DNA of 64,000 nucleotides, taken from contig CM043698.1 of assembly GCA_023935145.1 (NCBI GenBank), positions 16,991,001 through 17,055,000 on the forward strand. Direction: 5' to 3'. This document shows positions 12,391 to 23,400 of the stretch, in pieces. A program made the translations under genes and the position numbers. This DNA comes from Bretschneidera sinensis (Eukaryota > Streptophyta > Magnoliopsida > Brassicales > Akaniaceae). The number at the start of each line of letters is the position of its first letter. Positions within the stretch are counted from its first letter, which is position 1. The notes beneath the pieces are model-generated. The model saw nothing but the letters and a program-made list of their open reading frames with translations. It had not been told where the DNA came from and did not search any database.

Positions 12391-12768
12391 TAAGCTAATG
12401 GGTTCTAGTTTTTTTTTTTTCATGTTGGATTGATTTTCCACATCTTGCACCACATAGACTTCACCGTGCGAGCATCACCCACTCGCTACACAAGTCACCT
12501 TGTTCATGCTACACTAGTTAACCGCACGATTTGATCACGCCCAGCCGAACCTGGCCCTGATGCCACTTGATAGACATGATAACCCAAGTTTGTGATAAAC
12601 TTGTCGGAGAGTCTACCAAGCAAAGACCCAAATATATGATGGAAGAGACCATATGAATCCAAAGGCTTAAGCTTAATGGGTTTTGGTTCCACCACCATAT
12701 ATATGCCATTCACTTATCTAGTTTTTATATCCGTGTGGGATTGATTTTCTACGTGAATATTCCCAACA
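12291..12768 (-). mobile_element. TRIM-like miniature LTR retrotransposon
   Basis: On the minus strand an LTR of 201 bp runs 12768-12568, from TGTTGGGAATATTC to GTCTATCA. Two bases later (12565-12550) comes TGGCATCAGGGCCAGG, a two-mismatch primer-binding site for initiator tRNA-Met. Only about 110 bp of non-coding internal sequence follows before a diverged second LTR (about 12445-12291), recognisable by the shared CCCATTAGCTTAAGC and TATATTTGGGTCTTT blocks and ending CCTAACA. Very short LTRs, a tRNA-Met PBS and no coding capacity are the TRIM definition. The second LTR has lost its outer end. Confidence 0.7.
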
Positions 12769-13462
12769 ACTAATAATTTTCATTCATTCATATTTTTTCC
12801 TGCTTAGTACTACATTTTAACAAATACTCACCTGATTGTAATTAACTATCATGATGGACATTGAACATGGCCAATTATGTAACAAACATGATGTGGTATG
12901 TGACCAGAGAGTGCAAATGGCATTACATTCCTACCCTTTAGAAAATTAAATTAATGTAGAGAAAGAAAAAATTCATTTGGCAAAATAGAAATCGAACGTG
13001 GAATTAAAGAGTTCAAATAATTTTGCCTTTATGCAGTGGCTATCTCACCTGACTGGGTTCAAGATGCCATCCCACAATCTTTCTTTCATCACTCTTACTT
13101 TTCAAAATAGATTTCATTTTCTAGTATCCTCATGTTCTTTTAGTTCTCTCCCCAACCTCTTTTTATTATGTTTCCCATGATCAACACACCTGGTTTTCTT
13201 CATAACATAATCTCTGTTACTCTCTTATCTAGCATATTCCCAGCTCTAAAAACAAGCTTTTGTGCTTGAAAAATTCAAAAAATGATTCTTCTCTCCAGGG
13301 GATTAGGCATATGGTCTTTATCATATGACGTTCTATTTTATTTCTAGATTGCTTCGTGACTCTTTCCATGATTCCATCCAAAGGGTCTATATTTATATAA
13401 GGAAGCTCTTAACAAGAAACTAAATGAAGTTAAGTAGTCTAAGGTACCCATATTTTATTATC
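12769..13462. other. upstream region of the aspartic-protease copy
   Basis: No gene. The last 100 bp (GACTCTTTCCATGATTCC and the following GAAGCTC segment) resemble 29160-29215, upstream of the second protease copy, so the duplication included promoter sequence. TATATTTATATAAGG near 13388 could be the TATA region. Confidence 0.5.
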
Positions 13463-13970
13463 ATGGCAAATTCAATCTTTTCGCTCCTTTCTTGATTGTT
13501 TTCACAACCCAACACACATTTACTGCCTCCAAATCCATTGCCGCAAACAACATCAAGCCTAAAAGATTAGCCACAAGACTCATTCATCGTGACAACATTT
13601 TCACTCCTTATAACAACTCGAATGACACGATTGAAAACAATGTCGAACATGTTATGAAAACCTCGGCTGCTCGCTTGACCTATTTGCAAGCAAGGATCGA
13701 AAGAGAATATGGCATTACTGACTTCCAAGTCGATATTCGTATCACTTCCTCTACAAGCTTGTTCTTTGTTAATTTCTCCATTGATGAGCCACCAATTCCA
13801 CAGTTCACAATCATGGACACAGGTAGCTCCCTCTTATGGATTCAATATCTCCCTTGTGAAAAATGCCCTCAACAAATAAGTCCAATGTTAGATCCTTCCA
13901 AGTCTTCCACTTATGCTAGCTTGCCTTGTGAGAATACCATTTGTCTCAACGCCTCTAATAGCAAATGCAA

Positions 13971-14398
13971 TGTTGGAAATAAAACACTCACACAAACAAC
14001 TCTTATTCAAACTCAAAGAGATATTACAAGAGCACTCTCACTCAAAAGAAAGAAGATACTAGAACTCACTCTTAGAAGACTTTGCTTCTTCACTCACTTA
14101 GAAGCTCTTGCTTCTTCTTGATGATTAAACCAAAATGGGGAGGGGTATTTATACTACTTAAGAACAATCCTACACCACACAAATAAACTAATCCAAAATT
14201 ACAACAACCATACACCTCATTTTTCTTGGTGGTTCTAATAATATTTTAGGTTACCAAATGATTCACATGCTCAACTACCACACCAAAAAAATTCTAGGTA
14301 GAATGCTTGTAGTTTTGGACCTTGATTATGGACTTGGACTCCAATTTGATTGAGTTTGGTTTTGGACTCCCATAATGGATCAAGTTTATGATCCAACA
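13971..14398 (-). repeat. 3' LTR of the copia element
   Basis: 428 bp with TG...CA ends on the coding strand. I found no difference from the other LTR. The pol stop codon lies just inside this LTR (14386-14388). Confidence 0.95.
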
Positions 14399-15342
14399 CC
14401 CCCCCTTAAACTTGATCTTGTGACCCCTAGTAAGTTCCTTAATCTTATGAAGTTTTCGCTTGTCAGTGGCTTAGTAAAAATATCAGCAACTTGATCTTGT
14501 GACCTCACATATTCAACTTGCACATCCTTTCTTGCAACACACTCCCTTATATAGTGGTAGCGAATATCGATGTGCTTGCTTCGATCATGGAATACTGGAT
14601 TCTTTGCTAAGGCAATGGCTGACTTATTGTCGACATAAACCTTGGTCGGCTCTTCTTGTATCAAGCCTATCTCCTTCAATAGATTTCTAAGCCAAATTGC
14701 ATGACAAACGCATGAGGTAGCAGCAACATATTCTACTTCACAAGTGGACAATGTGACAATCGGTTGTTTCTTTGACATCCATGTGAAAGCAGTATCTCCC
14801 ATGAAAAATACGAATCCAGTAGTGCTCCTTCGATTATCTATGTCTCCACCCCAATCACTATCGCTATATCCAGCAAGCTTGTAATCATTAGAAACTGAAT
14901 AGAACAAGCCAAAGTCAATTGTACCTTTTAGATAGCGAAGAATTCTCTTTGCGGCTTTAAAATGGGTATTTGTTGGAGATTCCATGTAGCGACTAACCAA
15001 TCCAACTGCGTGAAGAATATCGGACCTCGTGCAAGTTAGGTAGCGTAGACTTCCCACCAAAATTTTGAAAAATGTTGGATCTACACTTTCGCCTTCTTCA
15101 TGTTTGGACATCTTGACTCCGTATTCTATCGGTGTGCTTATCGGCTTACAGTTCTCCATCTTGAACTTCTTCAGGATCTCCTTTGCATAGCTTTCCTGTG
15201 AAATGAAAATTCCATCATTTTGTTGCCTAACTTCAATGCCAAGGTAGTACGCCATGAGCCCCATGTCTGTCATCTCGAATTCCTTCGTCATCACTTCCTT
15301 GAATTCATTGAACATGCTTGGGTTGCTTCCGGTGAAGATCAT
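14386..15342 (-). pseudogene. copia pol, C-terminal part: RT connection and RNase H
   Basis: A 318-codon frame continues the polyprotein in a different frame from 15305-18484. It begins just past the missing RT catalytic box (IFTGSNPSMFNEF), then shows the RT thumb/connection (DMGLMAYYLGIEV, GSLRYLTCTRSDI) and copia RNase H (YSDSDWGGD, STTGFVFF, CEVEYVAA, YVDNKSAIALAKN, RSKHIDIRYHYIRE, VADIFTKPL). The terminal GGVGS runs into the 3' LTR. This is not a separate gene: normal elements of this type encode one continuous polyprotein, and the frame break comes from the deletion near 15338-15347. Confidence 0.92.
14399..14410 (-). other. polypurine tract of the copia element
   Basis: The coding strand reads TTAAGGGGGGG directly before the 3' LTR, the expected plus-strand priming site for reverse transcription. 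Confidence 0.8.
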
Positions 15343-18300
15343 AGAGGCACACGATCAAAATATCTCCATATTTGATCTTGATATATAGAGCATGCTCATA
15401 GGGACATTTGTTGAAGCCATTCTCTTGGAAGTACTTGTCGATTCGGTTATTCCATGCCCTTGGTGCTTGTTTCAACCCGTAAAGAGCTTTCTTCAACTTC
15501 AACACCTTGTCTTCGTGGCCTTTGACTTCGTAGCCTGATGGTTGCTGAATGTAGACTTCCTCTTCAAGAACTCCATTTAGGAAGGCAGACTTTACATCCA
15601 TTTGTTGTATCTTCCACTTGTTTTGAGCTGCCAAGGAAATAATTAGTCTAACAGTCTCCAACCGAGCAACAGGGGCGAATACCTCATCGTAGTCAATTCC
15701 AGCTTTTTGACTGTAGCTTTTTGCAACAAGCCTCGCCTTGTGTCTTTCAATCTCTCCCTTAGCATTTCGCTTTGTTTTGTAGACCCATTTGACACCTATC
15801 GCCTTGTGTCTTTTGGGAAGTGAAATAAGTTCCCATGTGTCGTTCTTCTCGATAGCCTTGATTTCTTCATTCATTGCATCTCTCCACTCCATTTCTTTTG
15901 CAGCTTCTTGATAGCTCATTGGTTCACAATGAGCAAATAAACAAAATAATGTAAGATTATCTTGTCGTTCAGTCACTTCATAGAGATCTCGAAGGCTTCT
16001 TGTTCGTTGCACATCTCTTTCACTTTGACTCCCACTTGAAGATGATGAAGGTGACTCGTCTCCGTGGGTAGTTGATGTTGGTGAAGTAGGTGGAGTTGTT
16101 GGCTCTTGTTGGGCTTCTCCAGGCGGTTCTATTTGTGTCAGCTCATCTTCAAACGGGGGAGAGAAATTGAAGTCATCTATATGAGATCCAAAATCCCATA
16201 GTCCTTCTTCGTCAAACACCACATCTCGGCTGATCACAACCTTCTTATTGTTCGGATTGTACAGCTTGTAGCCTTTTGAATTTGCATCATAGCCAATGAA
16301 GATGAAACTCTCGCTTTTATCATCAAGCTTTGTTCTTTTCTCATCTGGAACATGAACATGGGCTATGCTTCCAAAAACTCTTAGGTGGGAGATGCCGGGC
16401 TTTCTTCCACTCCATGCTTCTTGCGGTGTCTTTCCCCAAACACTTCTTGTTGGAGATCTATTGGATAAGTAGACCGCACACGCCACTGCTTCAGCCCAAA
16501 ACTCCTTGGGTAGTTTCTTGCTTTTGAGCATACTCCGAGCTATGTTGAGGATAGTTCGGTTCTTTCTTTCCGCTACGCCGTTTTGTTGAGGGGATCTAGG
16601 AACTGTCATTGGTCGACGAATTCCATTTGCTTCACAGAACTCTTGAAACTCCTTAGAAGTAAATTCTCCTCCTCGGTCGGATCTCATAGCTTTGATCTTT
16701 CTACCACTTTCTCTCTCTACTGCAGCTTTGAACTTCTTGAAGACTTCGAAAACTTCTGACTTCTGTTTCAAGAAATATACCCACGTTTTTCTTGAAAAAT
16801 CATCAATGAAGAGAAGAAAATAGTTATTGTTACCGAGAGAGCTTGGTTTGATAGGACCGCACACATCGGTATGGATGAGCTCGAGTGGCTTCTTGGCTCT
16901 TGAGTTTGACTCCTTTGGAAAGCTTTTTCTGAATTGCTTCCCGACTAGACACCCTTCACAAAGCTGGTCAGGATGGTTGATGCAAGGTAGTCCCTTCACC
17001 ATCTCCTTCTTGGATAGCAGCTTTAGACCTCCAAAATTTAGATGCCCAAAACGAAGATGCCATAGCCATGATGCATCTCTGTAGCAAGCTTTCAAGCACT
17101 TTGCAACATCGTTTTGTATGTTGATCAGGAACATTCTATTCTTTGACATCGGTACTTTAGCAATGAAGTTATTCTTATCATCTTTTATAGAAAGATTATG
17201 ATCCTTCATATGAATATCATAACCTTTCTCTAACAGTTGTCCTAAACTCAAGATGTTACTTTTCATATTGGGCACAAAGTAGACATTGGAAATAAACTGA
17301 TGTCTCCCATTTTTCAAACGGATAAGAATGTTACCTCTCCCTTTTACCGCTATTGTGGAATCATCGCCAAATGAGACATTTCCACTTACTGACTCGTCCA
17401 GCTCCACAAACATGTCTTTCCTTCCACACATGTGATTGCTTGCACCACTGTCAAGATACCAGAATTTTGCTTGGACACCATCAGTCTCTTTTCGTGCTAG
17501 AAGAAGAGTTTCTTTATCATCGGTCTTCTTCTCCACATAGTTGGCCTTCTCCTCAATTCTGTTGTTAGGAGCTCTACATTCTGAAGCATAATGCCCAAAC
17601 TTTTGACAATTATAGCATCGAACTTGAAATTTGTCATTCCTCGAGTTTAGATTGCCTCTTCCACGGCCTCGTGTTGAGCTTTCTCCTTTCTCGTAGTTAT
17701 TGTTGGAATTGTTGTTGTTGTAATTCCAACCTCGTCCACGACCGCGATTTCCTCCTCGTCCACGACCTCTACCTCTGCCTCGGCCACGTTGGTTTCTATC
17801 ATCTCCTTGGCTTTCATGCATATCCTTGAATTGCAGCTTGAGGAGTTGATCAGTAAACCCTTGCTTCTTCTTATGCTTCTCTTCGTATGCTTGTAATGAT
17901 CCTTGGAGTTGCTCGATCGTCATTTCTTCCAAGTCTTTAGTTTCTTCAATCCTCACGACGATGTGCTCAAATTTGGAATCCAATGAACGGAGTATCTTCT
18001 CTATTATCCTCACATTCTCTAACTTTTCACCATTTCTTTTTAATTGATTAGAAACAGCTACTACTCTTGAGAAATAATCTGAAATAGACTCAGATACTTT
18101 CATGTGTAAGGATTCGAATTCACCTCTTAATGTTTGGAGACGGACCTTCTTCACTTGCTCGGATCCTTTGTAAGAGGTTTGCAGCTTTTCCCACGCTTCC
18201 TTAACAAAGCTTGCACTCGAAATCTTCTCAAAAACATCATCATCTAATGCTTGATAGATGAGGTAGAGAGCTTTCTTGTCTCTCTTTCTCGCATCTTTCA

Positions 18301-18484
18301 AACTATCCTTTTGAGCTGTGGTCAGCGCAGCTTCGTTATCTGGCTCACTAAAACCTTTTTCTACGATATCCCAAACATCATGTGCGCCAAGAAGAGCCTT
18401 CATCTTGATACTCCAGTTGTCGTAATTGTTATTGATGAGCGTCGGGACTTGGAAGGATGCCACACCATTTGCCATATCACTCAA
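15305..18484 (-). pseudogene. copia gag-protease-integrase-RT (N-terminal part)
   Basis: A 1,059-codon frame. Residues 1-230 are copia gag (NYDNWSIKMKALLGAHDVW), followed by an RGRG-rich stretch and the zinc knuckle CYNCQKFGHYASEC near 289-302. The protease motif YLDSGASNHMC is near 343. Integrase follows with GH...H and CEGC zinc-binding residues, ELIHTDVCGP, FIDDFSRKTWVY and SPQQNGVAERKNR. RT begins near 880 (GVKWVYKTK, KARLVAK, QMDVKSAFLNG, YGLKQAPRAW). After DILIVCLY the catalytic YVDD-type box is missing and the frame shifts, ending 14 residues later. The change is best explained by an 11-base deletion. Nothing else is visibly damaged. Confidence 0.95.
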
Positions 18485-18554
18485 TATGTTGAGAATTTGG
18501 AAATTCTGATTGCGTAGATAGATCCAGAATGTTGAAAAACTTTGGGAGGGACCT

Positions 18555-18719
18555 GGTCAAAATTTTCAACTTTCGGTCAACGGTCAAAGTCAACACTAAC
18601 CTGGTCAACAGTTGACTTTGAATGCTCGGTCAACTCGGCTCAAGCGGCTCGGTCAACAGGCTTATGGCTCGGTCAACTCGGCTCCAACTCGGCTGACCCA
18701 GCTTAACTCGGCGAGTCAA
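18555..18719 (-). promoter_or_regulatory. W-box cluster in the copia leader
   Basis: GGTCAA (TTGACC on the coding strand) occurs at 18555, 18575, 18582, 18603, 18628, 18651 and 18671. AGTCAA or TTGACT occurs at 18588, 18612 and 18714. These are ten W-box-type cores (WRKY binding) in 165 bp, between the PBS and the gag start. The copies sit in partly repeated text (CTCGGTCAACTCGG). Whether WRKY factors act here is inference. Confidence 0.6.
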
Positions 18720-18856
18720 TTCGGTTTTCTGGCAGCAATCTTCCGGCGGCTCGTGGAGGCGCGTCTGAACTCCGATCGGGGAGATTCTGGTGGCGTCAGA
18801 TTTCTCTCGTCGAGACCTTCGATTTGATATGCAATGGTGTATACTTTCCAACTCAA

Positions 18857-18868
18857 GCTCTGATACCA
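18857..18868 (-). other. primer-binding site, initiator tRNA-Met
   Basis: TGGTATCAGAGC on the coding strand, three bases inside the 5' LTR. It is a perfect copy of the usual plant copia PBS. Confidence 0.92.
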
Positions 18869-18871
18869 CTT

Positions 18872-19299
18872 TGTTGGAAATAAAACACTCACACAAACAA
18901 CTCTTATTCAAACTCAAAGAGATATTACAAGAGCACTCTCACTCAAAAGAAAGAAGATACTAGAACTCACTCTTAGAAGACTTTGCTTCTTCACTCACTT
19001 AGAAGCTCTTGCTTCTTCTTGATGATTAAACCAAAATGGGGAGGGGTATTTATACTACTTAAGAACAATCCTACACCACACAAATAAACTAATCCAAAAT
19101 TACAACAACCATACACCTCATTTTTCTTGGTGGTTCTAATAATATTTTAGGTTACCAAATGATTCACATGCTCAACTACCACACCAAAAAAATTCTAGGT
19201 AGAATGCTTGTAGTTTTGGACCTTGATTATGGACTTGGACTCCAATTTGATTGAGTTTGGTTTTGGACTCCCATAATGGATCAAGTTTATGATCCAACA
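18872..19299 (-). repeat. 5' LTR of the copia element
   Basis: 428 bp, with the element's TATA box (19047-19054). It appears identical to the LTR at 13971-14398. Confidence 0.95.
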
Positions 19300-20443
19300 T
19301 GCAACTCGTTAAACGAATGCGTGTACAAGCAAAGGTACATGAATGGCGCTGAATCAGGGGGAGTTCTTGCTACTGAGCAACTAATCTTTAAGACTTCATA
19401 TGACGAAACAGTTGTCGCGTCTAGTATAGTATTTGGGTGCGGCCATCAGAATGGAGATAACAATGACAACAAATTCACTGGGGTTTTAGGACTCAGCTAC
19501 AAACCAACATCTTTAGCAGTTCAACTAGGATCTAAATTTTCTTATTGTATTGGCAATATAAACAATAAAGATTATAGTTACAATCAGCTGGTTTTAGCTA
19601 ATGAAGCAGATATAGAAGGTGATTCGACACCTATAGAAATATTTGATGGCTTTTATTACATTACCCTGGAAGGGATTAGTGTAGGAGAAAAAAGGCTTGA
19701 CATTGATATTTACTTTCAAAAGGAAAGGACCTAAATCTGGCGTTATAATTGATTCTGGAACAACACTTACTTGGCTAGCTGAAGATGGTATAGAAAACTT
19801 CACAGCGAAATTTGTTAGACGGGAATTTATTGACGCCGATTTGGTTTAAGAATTAGTTGTGTTATATCGGGAAGGTGAGTCAGGAGCTTGTTGGATTTCC
19901 TGTTGTGACATTTCATTTTGCAGAGGAAGCTGATTTGGTGTTGGAGACAGGAAGCTTGTTTTCCCAGTATACCTCATCGGACTATCAGGATGTATTTTGT
20001 ATGTCTGTGAGGCCGAACACTGTATACCGTAAGGATTACAGAAATTCCACTGTTATTGGTCTGATGGCTCAACAAAACTATAATGTCGCGTATGATCTTG
20101 AGGGATTTAAGTTGTTTTTCGAGAGGATTGATTGCGAACTTCTTGATGATTATTTTGATTATCAATTATAATATATGATATGATCTATAATATTTTTACA
20201 CAATGAATAATTTGTAATTTCTTTTTCATTTACTCCTTATACTAATAATCATAGAACTTCATTCTAAAGGAAACTTGGACATCAGATATTAGATAATTAA
20301 TTAATAAATTTAGTATTGTACTAAAAATAAACTTGGAGTTCAGCAAGGGTAGAAGAACAGGCCATCTCCTTCCTAGTTATTATTTCTTATCTCTTTTTGT
20401 TTCACTTAATTATTCTACATAAAACGTTTTCTAACTTTTGTAG

Positions 20444-23400
20444 TGTTAATGTATTATATGAGTTTAGTCCCACATTGGTTGTTTTAGCTTTGCCTCTCCT
20501 ATTGGCTTGTATAAATAGGATAGTCTCACATTGGTTGTGTATAGCTTTGCCTATCCTATTGGCTTATATAAATATGATAGCTCCCTTTGTAAGTAAATCA
20601 CACCATTCAATACAATTTTTCTCTTTGTATTGTCTCACTTCCTCTCTTAAATTTAACATGGTATCAGAACCATAATGGTTCTCGGTATATTTAGACTTGA
20701 GTATGCTCTGTGATTGCCACTATTAGTGGATAATTCACATAAGAAATTCTCGGTATATTAAGAGTTGAGTATGCTCTGTGATTGCCACTATTAGTGGATC
20801 TTTCACATCAGAAAAACTTCTAATATATCATTTTCATACTTGTCGGGTCATCACTATAGTCAGAGTCTCATTCTCCATCGACATCATCTCTGCCGTCGCT
20901 CCTGTTTCAGACACGCTGCTGCCACGTCAGCACTACATCAACGACACGTCAGCGCCACGTTACTCGTTGACTGCCACATAACCGGTTTCTTACCTGTCGA
21001 GTCGTCACTATAATCGGAGTCTCATTCTCCATCGACGTCATCTCCGCCGTCGCTCCTGTTTCAGACACACTGCTGCCACGTCAGCGCCACGTTACTCGTT
21101 GATGGCCACATCATCAGTTGACCGCCACATCACCGGTTTCTTGGAGGTTCACTTTCTTCTTTGCTCCTATGGCTGAATCAAACTTACCCCACTGAGAGAG
21201 CACACACCAGAAGCCCTTATATTGCAAGTATTGTCATTCACAAGGGCATAAATTGCTCAAATGTTCTTCTCGCCCATGTAAAGCCTGCAGAGAACCGGGT
21301 CACTATCTTGCAGACTGCCCTAAACTTCCATCTGGAAATCAGTCAAATGGGAACCAATATCGCTCTCGAGGCTCATACAATCGGCCCAATCGGTCCTATT
21401 CCAAGCCAAAGAATACTGCTGCTGTAACCACTGATACTACACCAACTTCATCCAGCTCTCCACCTGATTGGAGTGGTTTCTGCATCGTTCTTACCGAGGC
21501 TCTAAATAAAATCGGTAACAATATAGCCATGTCAACAACACCAGGTACATATCGATGGTATTTTGATTCTGCCTGTTGCAATCACATGACTTCTGATGCC
21601 TCTATATTTTCCTCTAAAACCCGTGATAAGCATGCGCCTACTATTCACACTGCCAATGGATCAAATATGCTGGTCAGCCATACTGGACATGTTGATATTT
21701 CTCATTTGTCTCTCTCTGACACATATTTGGTTCCTAATCTTACGCTTAACCTTATATCTGTTGGACAACTATGTGATCTTGGACTTGATATGCATTTTTC
21801 TTCTACTAGTTGTCCTGTGCAGGACCCTCAGACAGGAAAACTCCTTGGAACCGATCTTAAAGTTGGACGCTTCTTTGAGCTCACTCATCTCCAAGTCCCA
21901 TCCTCACCATCACCAAATCAATCAGCCGCATCCATCCCAGCACTCTCACCCGTGGAATTGTGGCACTCTCAGTTAGGTCACACTTCATCTAGCCATCTAC
22001 GTTCTCTTATTTCTAGTGGTCAGTTAGGTTCACTTCAACATGAGTCTTTTCATTGTATTCATTGTCAACTTGCAAAACAATCAGCTTTACCTTTTAATGA
22101 GAGTCAATCTGTTTCCCTTGCACCTTTTGATTTAGTACATTCTGACGTTTGGGGGCCTTCTTCTTATGCATCAATGGGTGGTGCTCGTTATTTTGTTATA
22201 TTTGTGGATGACTATTCTCGTTATACTTGGTTGTTTCTTATGAAAAGCAGATCTGAACTCTTTCAAATATATTTTGATTTTTTTTCTATGGTTCAAACTC
22301 AATTCTCTCGGAATATCAAAATTTTTCGTTCAGATAATGCAATGGAATATAAAGACCGTGCTTTTCTAAACCTACTTCACAAAAATGGCACGCTCCCTCA
22401 CCGCTCGTGCCCTGGAACCCCCCAACAAAATGGACGAGCCGAATGCAAACATCGACATATTCTTGACACTATTTGTGCTCTACTTATTTCGTCATTATGT
22501 CCTGAACGTTTCTGGGGTGATGCTGCCTTCACCGCAGTGTACACAATCAATCGTGTCCCTTCCACTACAATCCAAAATCAGTATCCATTCGAGCACCTTT
22601 TCGGTAAACCTCCTGTTTACTCTAACCTCAGAGTCTTTGGTTGCGCTTGTTTTGTTCTTCTCAAACCGCATGAACATAAAAAATTACAACCAAGGGCTCA
22701 TCTGTGTTGTTTCATTGGATATGGTATTGAACATAAGGGTTATCGATGCTGGGATCCTATTTCTAAAACTCTTCGTATCTCTCGTCATGTCATTTTTTGG
22801 GAACATCAAATGTTCTCTTCCTTATGGTCATTTGACATGTCAACCATCACTAACTCCAGATTCTTTACTGATCCATCTATTGAGTTATTTCCTGAGAATC
22901 CAGTTTCAGGTACTGTTGAGTCCACCTCCGAATCACCAGCTGATATCACCCCTTCCGTTCCGGAACCACCAGCTAATTCTACCTCTCCAGAGCCAGCTCC
23001 AGCTCCAGAACCATCAGTTGACCTCACATTTCCGACTCAATCGGTCATGCCCGAGGATATTCCTATGTCTGATTAGTCTGCACTGACTCCCTCTGAGAGC
23101 CATTCTCCATATCATCCCCGCAGATCTACCAGGGTAACTCACCCCCCTTCTCATCTTGTTGATTATCATTGTGATTATCATTGTTTTTTCCACTATACTT
23201 CATCTGCATAAGCCTCAATCCTATAAGGAGGCTAGTACTAATCCTCTTTGGCAGAAAGCAATGGATGAAAAACTTCAGGCCCTAGCTAAAACACATACCT
23301 GGGATATTGTTGATCTACCCCCTGGAAAAACTCCTATTGGGTGCAAATAGGTGTTTAAGATCAAGACACTTTCTGATGACTCTATTGAACGATATAAAGC

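Larger units (their letters stand above)
13971..19299 (-). mobile_element. full-length Ty1/copia retrotransposon inserted in the aspartic protease
   Basis: The element is 5,329 bp and is oriented opposite to the protease gene. Its two 428-bp LTRs (18872-19299 as 5', 13971-14398 as 3') begin TGTTGGATCATAAAC on the coding strand, end CCAACA, and look identical base for base. A perfect target duplication TGCAA flanks it (13966-13970 and 19300-19304). Domain order is gag, protease, integrase, RT, RNase H, which defines copia. TATAAATA in the 5' LTR is at 19047-19054. The RT active-site box is deleted (see 15305-18484), so this copy should not make a working polyprotein. Confidence 0.97.
13463..20171 (+). 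pseudogene. aspartic protease (pepsin A1, nepenthesin/CDR1-like) split by a copia element
   Basis: Plant A1 proteases of this type are secreted endopeptidases made as preproproteins. The frame opens MANSIF at 13463, loses frame after about ten codons (a one-base loss in the signal peptide), and resumes at 13492 with the prosegment (RLIHRDN). The first catalytic motif is intact (MDTGSSLLWIQ), followed by cysteine-rich CEKCPQQ. At 13970 the copia element interrupts it. Coding resumes after 19304 as SLNECVYKQRY in the same frame once one TGCAA target copy is discounted. The second active site IIDSGTTLTWL lies in a shifted frame after an apparent two-base loss near 19702. A TAA follows at 19847, then a further frame (19857-20171) gives the C-terminal part to DYFDYQL. 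Catalytic residues survive but the frame does not. Confidence 0.9.

Noticed and set aside
15305..15342. Overlap of the two copia frames as programmed frameshifting
   Set aside because: The overlap coincides with loss of the RT catalytic box, so a deletion explains it better than recoding.
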